DNA of 64,000 nucleotides from Isochrysis galbana (taxonomy: Eukaryota; Haptophyta; Isochrysidales; Isochrysidaceae). The notes beneath the pieces were generated by a model that made no database searches, had not been told where the DNA came from, and saw only the letters and a program-made list of their open reading frames with translations. Positions 43,889 through 55,499 of this stretch are shown here, piece by piece. The stretch's first letter is position 1. Each line of letters opens with the position of its first letter. Location of the stretch: positions 2,254,234 to 2,318,233 of the forward strand of contig CM030932.1 of NCBI GenBank assembly GCA_018136815.1, written 5' to 3'. The translations under genes and the position numbers were made by a program.

Positions 43889-46545
43889 ATGGAGCAGTGG
43901 CCACCCTCGGCCACCCCGCTCGGCACACCGCCCGTCTCGCTCTCGCTTTCTCTTGACCGTCCCTCGAGCCAGCCTCTCCCGGCCACCAAGAGGGCGGTGC
44001 TCCACGCGGGGCTCTGCCAGCCTCTCCCGGCCACCAAGAGGGCGGTGCTGCACGCGGGGCACTGGAAGGTGGTGATGCCGAGGAGCGGCGCCCGCGCGGA
44101 CGTGCTGCGCGCCGCAGACGCGACGCCCGCACCGCTCTCGCCCCTCAACCAGTGGCAGTTCGCGTGCGGACAGTTCGGCTCCGCAGCGCTCGTCGGGTTG
44201 GTCGGAGTCCAGCTCGTCTCCTTTTATCTGCCGCCAATCGATGCGGCGACTGGGGAGAGGCTGCTTCCCACCACATTCGTCTCACAGGTGCGCGCCCTAC
44301 CCGCGCCTACCCCTGTCACCTCATAGCCTAGCGCGCTCTTCTGCCGCCCGTGCGTCCGTCCACCAACTCACGTCCCGCCCCGTGCCGCAGGGAACTATCT
44401 GGGGAGTCTTCAACGTTGTCTCGATGACGGCAGCTGTCTGCCGGCTGTGGGACGCCGTGACGGATCCGATGGTTGCCAACCTTTCGGATCGACTCTCGTC
44501 CAATGCTGGGCGACGCATCCCCTGCATGCGCTGGGGCGCTGCGCCCGCCTGTCTCTGCTGCGCGCTGCTCTTCTTCCCGCCCGTCGGCCACGAGTCGGCG
44601 TGGAATGTTGCTTGGCTTGCCATTGTGCAGGTGCGATTTTGCCACGCTGTTGTGCGACCCGGTAAGGCCGGCGTACGGCTGGCTTTCCCAGCTGACATCC
44701 AGGCCCGTGGTCTTAGTGTGATAGCCTTCGTTCCCCGACTCAGACATCAGCTTACCACCCTTGTGCACTTGCCCTCACCCTGCCACAGACCCTCTTCTTC
44801 ATGTTTTTCACGCTTTACTGCACGCCTTACGGCGCGCTCCTGCCTGAGCTCGGGCACACGCCCAGCCTCCGTCTGCAGCTCTCAACGATGCTTGCCGTCA
44901 CGTTTGGCCTCGGATCTCTCGCGGGCGCGGGCGCTGCGACCATGGGTAGACCCTTCGGCTTAGGGCCGGTGGGAACCGTCCAGGTGTGTATCTGGCTCGC
45001 ATTGGCATGGAGTGCCGTGCGTGCCATGGCCCTCGTATTATCCAGGCTAACTCGCGTCGGTCGCATCAGTGCCTGCGTCTGTCTCACAAGTTCCCTTTAT
45101 ACTGCACTTGCACAGGTGGGGGCGCTCATGGTCTGCTTTCTTGCTTGTGTATGCATGTATGTGCCGGTCCTGACCATCTCTGAGGCCAAGTACTGTGCTC
45201 CGTCTGCGGGCTGCTCAGCGGGCCCCGTCGCAGCGCTCCGCTCGTGTCTCGCCAACGGGCATTTTCGCACCTTCACTTCCGCTGAGTTCGCCTTCTCTTT
45301 CTCCAATACCTTGATCATGACCGGTATGCCCTACTATTTGGAAACCCTCCTCAATGTCTCGGCCTCCGACTGGCTACTCCCCACCATCGGGACATTCATC
45401 GCGCTCGCCTTCGTGGTACGCGACTCTTAGCATCGTCAGCAGCACCACATCTCGTTGAGCGCACCGATGCATGGCCATCCCCGACGTTTCATGGGCTTTC
45501 CTTCGACGTAAAGTGCGTGCACCACAACTGCGCTTTTCACTTTCCTTGCTCCCGATCGCGCCTTGTGATTGCAGTTGTATTATCCCGTTAACCTACTAGC
45601 TCGCCGATACAACAAGAAGCCCTTCGTTCTCTTCGCTTTCTCTGTTCAAATCGTCGGCTTCACGCTCATATCTCTCCTAGGCATGCCAAACGACGTTGTT
45701 CCACCGCCTGTGCAGCTCCTAGCTGTGGGAGTCGTCGCCGCCCTGCCGATGGCAATTCTAGGGGTTCTACCTACGGCCATCCTCGGCGACATCGTTGTTC
45801 ATGCGTCGCGCGCTGCGGCGCTGTACGCCGCCAAGCGACCGCGCGAGGCTACAGATTTGGCTGCTGTTGCCACTCGTGCGGCTGTGAGCTCTGCTAGCGG
45901 CAAGCCCCACACCTCGGGTACAACGGTCTCTCGATCGAGCTCATTTGTCCCCGACGTCGCGGACAATATTGAGGGCATTGAGGGGATGTTTTTCGCCGCT
46001 CGCACCTTCATCCAAAAGCTCGGGACGACGATCGGAGTAGCAGTTATGGCTTCCCTAACATCCTACGGTGAGCTCGCAAGCATCAACCCAACGGCACCTT
46101 GCGCCCTCCTGCGCTATCATTCCTCGGCCCCAATGGACCGGACGATCGACCGTATTCGTCTGCAAGGCTGTCACCACACCTCCCCATCCTCCCCCGCATC
46201 ATAGGAGAACTGGGCATTCGCATGTCCGCCGTTTTTGGTATCGTCCTGGCGGTTGTCACCTTGGCCTTCTTCGTGCGCTATGATGAGGCCACTGTTCTCA
46301 GTGAAGGCGAGCTCATGTCCATGCGCTCTTCGGATGGTGCAAATCATGATGGGCGCTGGAAAGATGGACGCGACAAGCGCAACGCAGGAAGGCACGAACC
46401 ATGGTGGTTTGGCGTGAAGCGTGAACGCTCCGGGGCAAGGCCGGGAGGGTTAAGGACAAGCAGTGGCCGATCCGACGCTCCTTGTCCCCTGCCTCTGTCT
46501 AGCCCACACGGGCCACTTGACGGCGGGCGCTCTCCGTGCCATTGA
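43889..46545 (+). CDS. GPH/MFS_2-family sugar:cation symporter-like transporter
   Basis: Join(43889..44287, 44391..44630, 44789..44983, 45116..45415, 45575..46067, 46205..46545): 655 aa, five GT-AG introns of 103-159 nt, phases consistent. The GPH family (melibiose carriers, MFSD2) couples solute uptake to cations. Seen: LNQWQFACGQFGSAALVG at helix 1, the family signature RLWDAVTDPMVANLSDR with GRRIPCMRWGA (loop 2-3), then CTPYGALLPELG in helix 4, about twelve membrane segments, LLARRYNKKPFVLFAF (second-half loop), a 70-residue polar loop (AKRPREA...VADNIEG), then EGMFFAARTFIQKLGTTIGVAV, a typical GPH helix 11. The C-terminal 90 residues are cytosolic and basic. Residues 28-59 hold a 48-bp tandem duplication (QPLPATKRAVLHAG twice). 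Substrate unknown. Confidence 0.85.
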
Positions 46546-47160
46546 CTACACGCCAACATGGATACAGAGAGGAGACCATTCGCTCGGAGCCCTCATCCAG
46601 CACTGCCGTCTCCACACCACCTCGAAGCTAGAATCTCACTGCAGTTCACCTCAATCTTACTTATCCGCATGCCTCCGATGTAGAATGAATAGTGAGGACA
46701 CAGATAGATCACATGAAGAATCAACGCGCCGCGCTGGTCAACGCGCGAATGCAAGGAAGTGGCTCCATTGTTTGTGTCGACGATAGTCGACGAGTACTCT
46801 CTTCGGTCTTTCCGCGGTGTTGTCGTCTTTTGAATGACAACTACAACTGCTTTCTATTTTTGGGCGTTTGCTCCCCTCTTGAAATCACCATGCAATACTG
46901 TGCAGAGTGCACTACGGCATTGTGAGGTGAAGCAGCCGTGATGATGCACGTCATAGTGGTTATTACACTCGTTTAATGTGTTGTAATACATGCGACAACA
47001 CCCCTCGCGGACCTCCCGTTCCATCGATTGTCCCCCGTTCGCCCCCTCGCTGTTGCCATCAATGGTCCACACCAAGTCCACGCTCTCGTCTGCCCCGCAC
47101 GCTTCCCCGTCCGCCGTGGGTGGCCGGCCATTGCTGGCTAGAGGGAGGAATGGGTTGTGT
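46546..47160. other. 3' flank of MFS_2 transporter
   Basis: No gene seen; mixed-composition DNA with short ORFs only. Confidence 0.5.
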
Positions 47161-47165
47161 GGGCC

Positions 47166-47372
47166 ATGTTGGCCTTGCTAGTCCTGTTAGTGCTCAGCTG
47201 TCCGGGGGTGGCATGGGACGTGTCTCGTGCGCACCTGGGTCGGGGGAGCGCCCTCTCGCGGGCGCCGCTCGAGTGCGTGGCTTCGAGCATGGCCCGATCG
47301 TCCGTCGCGGCGGGGTGGGCGGCAGGAGAGGAGTGGAGCGGCGCGCGCTCCATGGCACCCTATCGGATTTAG
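47166..47372 (+). CDS. Possible small secreted protein or signal-peptide exon
   Basis: ATG 47166: MLALLVLLVLSCPGVAWD looks like a signal peptide with a likely cut after GVA. The remaining 50 residues are Ala/Ser/Arg-rich without a motif. It could be a real small secreted protein, the first exon of a decayed gene, or chance. No supporting context. Confidence 0.2.
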   Translation: MLALLVLLVLSCPGVAWDVSRAHLGRGSALSRAPLECVASSMARSSVAAGWAAGEEWSGARSMAPYRI

Positions 47373-47389
47373 GATAGTTGTCAACACAC

Positions 47390-47810
47390 ACACACACACA
47401 ACTTTTAATATTCTAAATTCTCGCCTCGCGCGTGGCTATGGCTATGGGGATAACTACTGTAGCCACGCCCATTTCCCTTCCTCTCCCTCACTTACCGCCT
47501 TGCGGCAACTCCCCTGCTCGTGCTCTACTTAGGGGCCCAGGTTGCGGGGGGGGCTGGGTTGGGCGGGATGCACCGGCCCCCGGTGGAATGTTCTCGTCTT
47601 CCTCCTGTGCCGTTGGGTGGCCCGTCTCTTTTTCGCTGTGGCGTATGTGCCTCGGTGTTGGTGTGTCGCCCTTTCTCTCGCGGCCTAGCTGCTTGCTCGA
47701 GCTGGTTGCATGGGAGGGGAGGAGTTGTGATTCGACCTCAAACCTCAAGCGAGCCTCTCGGCAAGGCCGAGCGCTTCCGCCACGATGCCGAGGTTAGTGC
47801 TCATCTTTAG
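47390..47810 (-). repeat. Dispersed repeat B, copy 3 (inverted)
   Basis: Reverse complement reads CATCGTGGCGGAAGCGCTCG, CTTGCCGAGAGGCTCGC, CCCCTAAGTAGAGCACGAGC, GTTGCCGCAAGGCGG, GGGCGTGGCTAC and GCGAGAATTTAGAATATTAA, in the same order as copies 1 and 2. Confidence 0.7.
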
Positions 47811-47889
47811 CCTACCCTTGTCATCTTCTTTCAAGATTGGTGCGCTGAGCTCCAGCGGGCCCTTGATTGATTTTGGGTTTTCTACCCTA

Positions 47890-48625
47890 GGCCGCCGTGC
47901 GTGTGCGCATTAGGCTCCGAGTGGTACCGGGGGGGGGGGCACTGCCCCCTCACCTCGACATTTGTCCTCCGCCCAGTGCACGCACCGACCCTGTGCACCC
48001 CAGCACACCTTCTCCTCGAGGCCACGCTGAAAAAAAATTCTAATATTCTAACCGCACTCGCGGCGAATGGAACCACTACCTACACGTAGCATACTTTCTA
48101 CACCCCCTTTCCCCCGGGGCCGCATTTCTTACCTTCTTTGATCTGTGTGCGACGACGGTCAATTTTTTGTCGCTTTTTGTGCTTTTCTTCCCTCTCAGAT
48201 TGTCAGATCGTCGCGTGCCGCCTGCGCGCGCCATGGCCCCCCTTTGGGGGGACCTGCAGGTCCCCCCAGCTGGCCGGCTGGGCAGCTCATGGGGGCAGTG
48301 GAGGCTGGGGCTTTGCCCCTGCCCCTCCCTGCCTCTCCCTCGCTCGCCCCGCCGGCCTCGGGGGCCGTCTGAGTCGTCTGGCTGTCTGTGGCTCAAAGAT
48401 GGTGGGGGTGGGTCAGTACGCTTTGGCATGGGGATGGGCGCGTGGGGTTGCGCGTCGCGGTGCGTGCCGCCTAAGAGTGTTTGGTTGGGTGAGATGTCTG
48501 CTCAGCACATGCCAAAGGGCATGGCGCATGAGGGTGTCTGACAAGTCCCCCCGGAGGGGCGTTAGTGCCTGACGGGAGGGACGCGAGGCACCGCCCCCCA
48601 TGACCCCTACTCTAAGAGTAGGTTG
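47890..48625 (-). mobile_element. Element A copy, reverse orientation
   Basis: Reverse of the 41792-42655 arrangement: module 2 at 47900-48030, module 1 at 48225-48560, GGCACCGCCCCCCATGACC, then a hairpin CCTACTC/GAGTAGG (48606-48622; perfect 7-bp stem, 3-nt loop). More diverged than the copies at 21.7, 31.8 and 42.4 kb. Confidence 0.65.
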
Positions 48626-48639
48626 GTTATGTTTACACA

Positions 48640-48845
48640 TATTCGAGTATTTGTATTATTGTATGGACATTTGATGGCTCAACTTGAGTTATGAGTTAGT
48701 AGTATGTCCCATATTCGACGGAACGCGACCTCAGAGCGTGAGGGCTCGACCGACCGGCCTCCCGGAGGGGAGTTGGAGCCTGTGAGGGGGGGGGCACGAG
48801 GCGTCTCCTCATGTGAACCAAGTTATAAATCCTAGTTTAGTACAT
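48640..48845 (+). repeat. Dispersed repeat C plus another element A end
   Basis: TGTATGGACATTTGATGGCTCAA ... ATGTCCCATATTCGACGGAACG (48655-48725) is matched at 56470-56530. It is followed by an element-A-like end (GGGGGGGGCACGAGG ... CATGTGAACCAAG) at 48785-48830. Confidence 0.6.
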
Positions 48846-49096
48846 TTGAGAATGAGCAACAACGAAACACTAACGACAATAAGATGTGCAAATGTGTTTA
48901 ATCGCCAAGGTTGGCTTAGTGAGGATGGGGTGTCGAGGCCAAGTAAGAACGCAGGATAGAGAGGTTTTGCTTCAAACAGGATGAGAGTCGAGTCGAGGTG
49001 CCCGGCGGTCAGCTGAAGGCAAGACCCCGCAGTGTAGCGTGGCGAGGGACAGCGGGCCAAGTGTCTACGTATAGTGGGAGCGCGCCAGGAATTGCT

Positions 49097-52000
49097 CTAT
49101 CGTCTCTTCCCCTTAGTCACCTTGCCCTTGCTAGGCCTGCCCTTGCTCGGGTTCCCCGCGCCACGGCCGCCTTTGCCGATGCCGCGCCCGCTGCCCTTTC
49201 CGCCGCGTCCGCCCGACCCTCGCCCAGTGCCCTTGGCACCACCGCCCTTACCCCCACCCTTGCCGGCCTTCTTAGCCTTGTCGCGCCGCATCTTGCCAAT
49301 CTGCTCCTCGGAGCGAAGCTCGGATTTGACTCCAGAGTTAGGAAGCGCCTTCGTTGCAGTGTGCCAGCGTCCAGCCTTGCGTTTGGAGAGCATCTTCTGC
49401 TGAGCGTAGGCGGCGTGCCCGCCCGCCCGCGCCTCCTCCGACTCACCGGGTGCTTGGATGCGCCTCTTCGATGCCTTCATCCACTTGGAATACAACTCGC
49501 CATCTGAGGAATCCTTTCCAGCCTTGCCAACCTTAAGAGGGATCAGATTGCCTGACTCGTCGCGCATCCTCTTTCCACCACGATTGGCGAGCAACTCAGC
49601 TGCGCCAACACCCACAGCGCCGAGCGTCTCACGAACGTACTTTTTCTTCCGCGCGTCCCAACGCATTACTGAGCGCTTCCGACGGATGCCCTCACGCTCA
49701 TCCTCAATCAGGTCGAGAACCGCCTGTGGGGTAACGTACAACGGTGGGAACGCGCGCGTCAACCGGCTGACTCTGGGAGGCGTGCGCCAGAGAGATGGAG
49801 GTGTGAATCCGATGCCACACCCGAGAGGCCTCAGGAGACCCATGGGTCCGCATCGCTCGAGGCAGTCATGCGCAAACAAGCTACGGGAGGCCGTCCCCAG
49901 CTTCAGCTCACCTGACCGAGTGCATCGTGCGCATCGCCTTGGCCGACGCGCAGGAACTCCTCCGCATCGTCCGTCGGCTCGGCATCCTTCGTAGGCGCCA
50001 TGTAGAATTCGCTGTCGCGAAAGTCGGCACCAACACGTCGCTTCTTGGCTTTGAGTGCAACGCCATCGCGCAGAGTCCCACCAACACTCTCCCCGGCGTG
50101 TACCGCAGCCGCGACACTTGTTGGGGCCCCATAGGCGGCTGCTGCTACCCAAGGCGCGCTGCCCCCTGCTGTCGCAGCGTCATTTGTAGCGCTAGGTGCT
50201 TTGGCCACTCGCTTCCTCACGGTTCCGTCGGCTCCGATCGCTGCGGCGCCCGGTCGAAAAGTTTGCAAGCGTGAGATGAGAGACAGACGCGAAGCCTCCG
50301 CAGCGACGTCGAGGTTTCCAAGAAGAAGAGGGTGGACTCCGAGTTCGGCCGGAAGAGAGCGCGCTCGGGTGACTGACATCTTGGAGGCGACGCCGCGAGT
50401 CTTGCGGTACATCTGCGTGGGATTGTGCGTCATCAGTTGTGAATGGGTCATCTGGAATGCGGGCACTCGCTCGTTTGCGGCAGTGATATGCGTAGTTCGG
50501 GCCAAACTCCCTGACCACTGTGGTCGGCTAGCTGGCTGAGCCGTGATTTTCCAACATATTGAGGAGTGTGGGCATGTGGGGGCAAAAGGGTCGGGATGCC
50601 ATAAACACTACGGGGTGTCAGCGCTGGTTACCTGCGTTGCGCGAGTAGCAACTCGTGCCAGTTCCTCCGCATCCGGGTTCTCGTTGTATACTGATTGCAC
50701 ATATTCGACCTCGGCGGCCAGCATTTGAACAGGAAAGCGCCCGATCTGAATCTCGTCTGAATCCCGGGCAGAAACCTCCCCCGAAGTCTGCTTGCCGCCA
50801 GCATTGATTTCTGTATGTGCTTCCGCCTCCGATGGCGTCGGCGTTACACGTCGCCCCAAGTAGAGAGCGACATCGTATAAAAAGGCAACCTCGTCTGGCT
50901 CGACAAGAGATATGGCAGTGCCGGCGCGGCCGGCGCGCGCCGCGCGGCCACATCGATGAACAAAGAGCTTAGGTTTGGTCGGAAAGTCAAAGTTGACCAC
51001 ATTATCCAAAAGTGGGACATCAATACCACGAGCAGCAACATCTGTTACCACAAGAATCTGTGGCAAAATGCAAGTAGAAGTAGGATCGGTAGAGTGCATT
51101 GATGAGGAGTCATAGTACAAGCTGGGACTGGGCCGGCTCACCTTGGCCTTCCCGGCGCGAAACTTGCCAATTGCAATTTTGCGTGCCGCTGGGTCGAGGG
51201 TGCCGTATATGGCAGTGGCCTCGAAGCCCGCCTGCAAGCAAGGCGTCGAGGGCATGATGGAGTTATTATGTGGCGAGGCACACTTCAGGCGGCGCTCACA
51301 CCAAAGCAGTCGCCTCCGCGTGTACCTGCAAGAGCAATGCATACAGCATCTCGACGTGATGACGAGTCGAGGCAAATACTATCGTTTGAGCCTCGCGCTT
51401 GAGGATCTTACCCAGCACGATCAAAAGAGCTGCTTGCTTGTCTTGCGGCCGAACGCGCAAGAACTCGATTTGCAGAGACTCAGAGAGCTTCGTCTCAAGA
51501 TCGAGCCGCAACACAATCTGACAAGTCAGGAGAGAGGTCGGTGATGGAATTTTCGGCGCAACAAGCAGTGCAAGGCGGCCGAGTGCACCGAGAATTCGCT
51601 GATTACTCATTTGAGCAAGGGAGGGTGCCCATCGTTGAGGCAACACGAGCCGCGCTCACCGGATCATGTAGGGATGCCCGCGTGAAGTCAGCGAGGATGG
51701 CTGGCATAGTGGCCGAGAACAGCAACGTTTGGCGAGACCTGCACGTCATTAGGGTCAGAAGATGCTGAGAATGACACGCATTCATGAGCGATTTCTGCGG
51801 AAGGGCCGCCGAAGAGCGGGCTAGAAAGTTGATGAGCGAGACTCACTCTGGTATTGAGGCCATGATGGCATGGAGCTGCGTTGCGAATCCCATCTCGAAG
51901 AGACGGTCGGCCTCGTCGAAGACGATATACTCGACCTTCGAGAGCGAAAGTTGAGAATCAAGCAAGACGTGCTGCACGATGTGCACAAAGCGGGGGTTCA

Positions 52001-52815
52001 GTGAGCACGGGGGCACAAACAAGTAGAGTTATGCATAGTAGATCAATAGATTTCCAACACGAATGAAGGATCTATCCGTCTGGTGCCAGAGATCAAGGGT
52101 CAGAAGAGTGCGCGGCGACGCAGTGTAGACGCACAGATCTCCGCATAGACGTACAGATCTTCGCAAGCGGAAGCTACTGACCGCGGGGAAATACCTGCAA
52201 TCGCCCCGGAGTGGCGACAATCACGTCCGGGTTGGCAGCTAAGAGGCTGTATTGGTCCTCCATCGAGTCCCCGCCCACGAGAAGGCAGAAGCGAAGCGGA
52301 GGAGAGACAAAGTGCGACAGCTCGACGCAGAAACGGTGTGTCTGGAGTGCCAACTCACGAGTTGGCGAGAGTATCGCCGCGCGCACGCCGACGATCGTCG
52401 AGTGCCCGCCCAGCTTGTCGAACATGGGGAGGAGGAAGGCGGCCGTCTTGCCAGACCCCGTGCGCGCCATTGCGACGACATCCTGCCCCGCCAGGATGGG
52501 CGGGATGGCCTTGCGCTGGATAGGGGTTGGCACACGGTACCCCTTCCGCATCACAGAGCGTCGCACTGGCGCCGAAAGCCCGAGCGCGAGGAAGCCCCCC
52601 GTCTTCTTCTTGCTTCCCTTCACCGCCGCCGATCCTCCCTCTTGCTCGTCCTCTCCCTCCTCATCGAGCTCTGGCGCGGGGAACTCAACGACTTCGGTAG
52701 GCTGGTCGAGCAACTCCTCGCTCCCGCTCGCCCACTCCTCCTCCTCCGCTGCCCAGCCATCGCTGGCCTGCTCCTCCTCCTGCGGTGGACGCCGCGACTC
52801 CTTCCGCCGTCCCAT
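49097..52815 (-). CDS. DDX54: DDX54/Dbp10-family DEAD-box RNA helicase
   Basis: Join complement(49097..49723, 49912..50535, 50632..51057, 51142..51231, 51326..51517, 51660..51738, 51847..51971, 52195..52815): 927 aa; seven GT-AG introns of 84-223 nt, all phase 0 except the one after exon 2. Dbp10/DDX54 acts in the nucleolus in 60S ribosome assembly. Motifs: [12 protein letters not shown]...PTPIQ (Q motif, 73-99), ARTGSGKT (117-124), PTREL (151-155), ATPGR (201-205), DEAD (226-229), SAT (257-259), [20 protein letters not shown] (about 372-382), [10 protein letters not shown] (motif VI; Cys where the family usually has Val or Ile). The C-terminal exon carries the DBP10CT hallmark [31 protein letters not shown] and [12 protein letters not shown], then a Lys/Gly/Arg-rich tail. 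The exon 7 start is the least certain junction. Sense-strand pyrimidine tract just upstream of the ATG. Confidence 0.94.
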
Positions 52816-53675
52816 CGATGAAAAGGGGAGGGAGAGGGCGCGGGGCTACGTCGCTGTGAACACGCCAACAAGCTGCAAGGCTGTGAAGGATCATCGTCCC
52901 CTGTCCCCTGTCTGTTTATATTAGATAAAGTACTATTTGTAGCCCGGTCACTCACTAAGGGGGATACGAAGGGCACCATCGGTATTGGCAAACGAGGGCC
53001 CAAATATGCTCCCTATAGATTCTGATGCGAGATCAGCAAAAAATCGGGGGTCCACCGGCCACCGGCAAAATTTAAATTTTTAAATTTCGAAAAATACCCA
53101 ATTTCCAATTGTCTAGCCCGGTCACTCACTATCACTATGGGGGTGCGGAGGGCACCAGCTACAATGGGTAAATAAAGGGGGCTCGTGCCCCCCCATGGGC
53201 GAACCAAGTATGAAGTTAGTTGGCCGAGATGAGGGAGAGCGATCCCATCGCTCGCGCTCTCTCCAAAACAGGACCGGATAAAATTCCTCTTACTCATAAT
53301 CCCTCACATCACTATCGAACGCGCACTCACAGTAATACGTAGAGAACTCATATAAACAGGACGTGCGCGTGAAGGGTGAGGAGAAGAAGAAAGAGAAAAA
53401 GAAGAGAGGTGTTGCATTGGGGGGATGTTGTATTCAGGCCTCCTGGCATGAATATTTCGGCATGGGTACGTGCCTTCGTCGTTATATATCGTCTTCTATG
53501 TTCGTCTTGGTCACTCAAGACGTGCAGATTCGGATTCTCCCTGGGCTCAGAGCGCTCAGATCCTGGTCCGCCGATTTTCGTCTCGAAATTCGAAGATTTG
53601 AGTTTTATTTTTACCATTACGGTAATTGTCCACGCGTTTAAGGTAAGAAATGCAGGTAACAGAACTGGGCCCCTC
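52816..53675. other. Upstream flank of DDX54 with transposon ends
   Basis: TAGCCCGGTCACTCACT occurs twice in direct orientation (about 52938 and 53113) and inverted at about 57230. An element A end with its hairpin-like AACCAAG...GTTAGTT lies at 53180-53222. No gene found; ORFs are short. Confidence 0.55.
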
Positions 53676-54360
53676 TCCTGCAGTTCCCCCTCCCTTCTGC
53701 AGTTCCCCCTCCCTTCTGCAGTTCCCCCTCCCTTCTGCAGTTTCCCCTCCCCTCTGCAGTTTCCTCCCCCCTTCTGCTGTTCTCACCCCCTCTGCAGTCT
53801 CCTCCCTCCCCCCTCTCCATTCCCTGATTTTCCCGGGCCAGGCCGGGAAAAATACGTGAATGTGAGGGAGGATTGGGTGAGTGTTGTGATTCTCACCCCC
53901 CTCGGCAGTTTCTCTCCCCCCCTCCGCTCCTCCCCTTCCCCTCCCCTGTTCCCCCCCCCTTCGCGCGCCGAGACGGCGGCCCTTCCCCCCTCCGCGCGCC
54001 GAGACGGCGGACCTTTCCCCCCCCCTCCGCAGATTTCCTTTTCCCCCTCCTCCGCCGCTCCCCGCCCCCCTCCGCGCGCCGAGACGGCGGCTCTCTTCCG
54101 CGTCCGCGCGTTGAGACGCCGTCTTCTCATCCCTCAACCCCCCGCGCGAAAGTCCCCCAGCGCGTCCCTCAGCGTTCCCCAGCGTCCCTCAGCGTCTCCC
54201 AGCGTCTCCCAGCGCCCCCCCCGTGTCCTTCAGCGGTGTCCCGCAGCGCGTCCTGCAGCGTCCTTCAGTGTCCTTCTGCGTCCTTCGGCGTCATTCAGCA
54301 CTGTCTCGCAGCGCGTCCTTCAGCGTCCTTCGGCGCTGCCCCGCGAGACTCGAGGCAGGA
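53676..54360 (+). repeat. Cluster of short tandem repeats
   Basis: Three successive arrays: about five units of CAGTTCCCCCTCCCTTCTG (53676-53780); dispersed units of CGCGCGCCGAGACGGCGG (about 53965, 53994, 54075); and more than ten units based on AGCGTCCCTC/CAGCGTCC (54158-54335). A 346-codon ORF crosses them by base composition only. Confidence 0.75.
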
Positions 54361-54369
54361 CTCGCGAGG

Positions 54370-55446
54370 CCCGGATGCCCCGTCAGGTCTCAGGTCATCA
54401 GGTCTTGGCGACCTGATACCTGATATCAGGTGATATCAGGACCTGATATCAGGCTGATATCAGGTGGTCCACCACTAATATTATAATTTTCTATTGAGCC
54501 ATTCTAAGATCCGAGGAAATGGACTACGTCTAGCTAGAAGCGGAGAGGGGGTTCGTGTGGAAGCGGAGGGGAGAGCCCCCCCCCAGCTAATCCCCACCCC
54601 TCCCCCCCGCGGGAACCCCCGCCGCCCCCCCCGCGCACCCGCCTCTGCCGCTCCGCCGGAGGCGCACCCTCCCCACACCCCTCCCCCCCCCCAGAGCCCG
54701 CCACTGCTGCCGCTGTTCCCGCCCGCTCCGCCGCCAGCGCGTCCCCTGCTACCTCTGCTCGCCCCACCGCCGTCCCCTTCGCAGCCGCCCGCCTCGCTGG
54801 CTCACCCGCCTCGCTGCCAGCCTCGCCGCTGCGCTCGCGCCTGCCCCAGCGCCACCCCGCCTCCCCCACCTCAACACCAGTCGCCCTCCCCCCTGGCAAC
54901 CAGCGTCGCCGCCACCAGCCTCGCCTCCACCCAGCCTCGCAGCCACCAGCCTCGCCTGCACCCAGCCTCGCCGCCACCAGCCTCGCCGCCACCAGCCTCG
55001 CCGCCACCAGCCTCGCAGCCACCAGCCTCGCAGCCACCAGCCTCGCAGCCACCAGCCTCGCCGCAACGCCGCAACCAGCCTGGCCGCCACCAACCCCACC
55101 GCCACCCCAGCCTCGTTACCACCAGCCTCATTACGACCAGCCTCGCCGCCACCAGCCTCGTTGCGACCAGCCTCGCCTCCACCAGCCTCACCTCCACCCA
55201 GCCTCGCCGCCACCAGCCTCGCCGCCACCAGCCTCGCCTCCACCCAGCCTCGCAGCCCATCATCCATCGTCACTGAGAGGCATGGCCGATCGCTCGCGGT
55301 TCGGGTCGATGGCTCGTTTACTGACGTGAATTTTATTGTATTCTAAAGTTAGTAGTCATAATATCAGCCTGATATCAGGTTATCAGGTCTAGTAGGCCTG
55401 ATAACCTGATATCAGAACCTGATATCAGCCTGACGGGGCATCCAGG
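54370..55446 (+). mobile_element. Foldback-type DNA transposon, 1,077 bp
   Basis: Perfect 8-bp target duplication TCGCGAGG (54362-54369 and 55447-55454). Terminal inverted repeats CCCGGATGCCCCGTCAGG (left) and CCTGGATGCCCCGTCAGG (right, complement), 17 of 18 bases alike. Both subterminal regions (54385-54470, 55365-55435) are filled with the palindrome CCTGATATCAGG and its fragments. The interior is GC-rich and includes a 15-bp tandem array CCACCAGCCTCGCCG (about 54905-55255). ORF 54494-55276 (Pro/Ala/Ser repeat) comes from that array. The 8-bp duplication suggests hAT-type mobilisation; no transposase inside. Confidence 0.85.
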
Positions 55447-55499
55447 TCGCGAGGGCACTGGATTTTACTCCGTAGTCCGAGCCGGAGTCCGAATTGTGT

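Noticed and set aside
50535-50640. Stop-codon gap in DDX54 taken as a frameshift
   Set aside because: A GT-AG intron with conserved phase joins the two parts, so no damage is needed.
53376-54416. 346-codon Pro/Ser/Arg ORF
   Set aside because: It is made of three short tandem arrays; no protein features.
54494-55276. 260-codon Pro/Ala/Ser ORF and its antisense Glu/Ala/Gly ORFs
   Set aside because: They come from a 15-bp tandem array whose length is a multiple of three, inside a foldback transposon.
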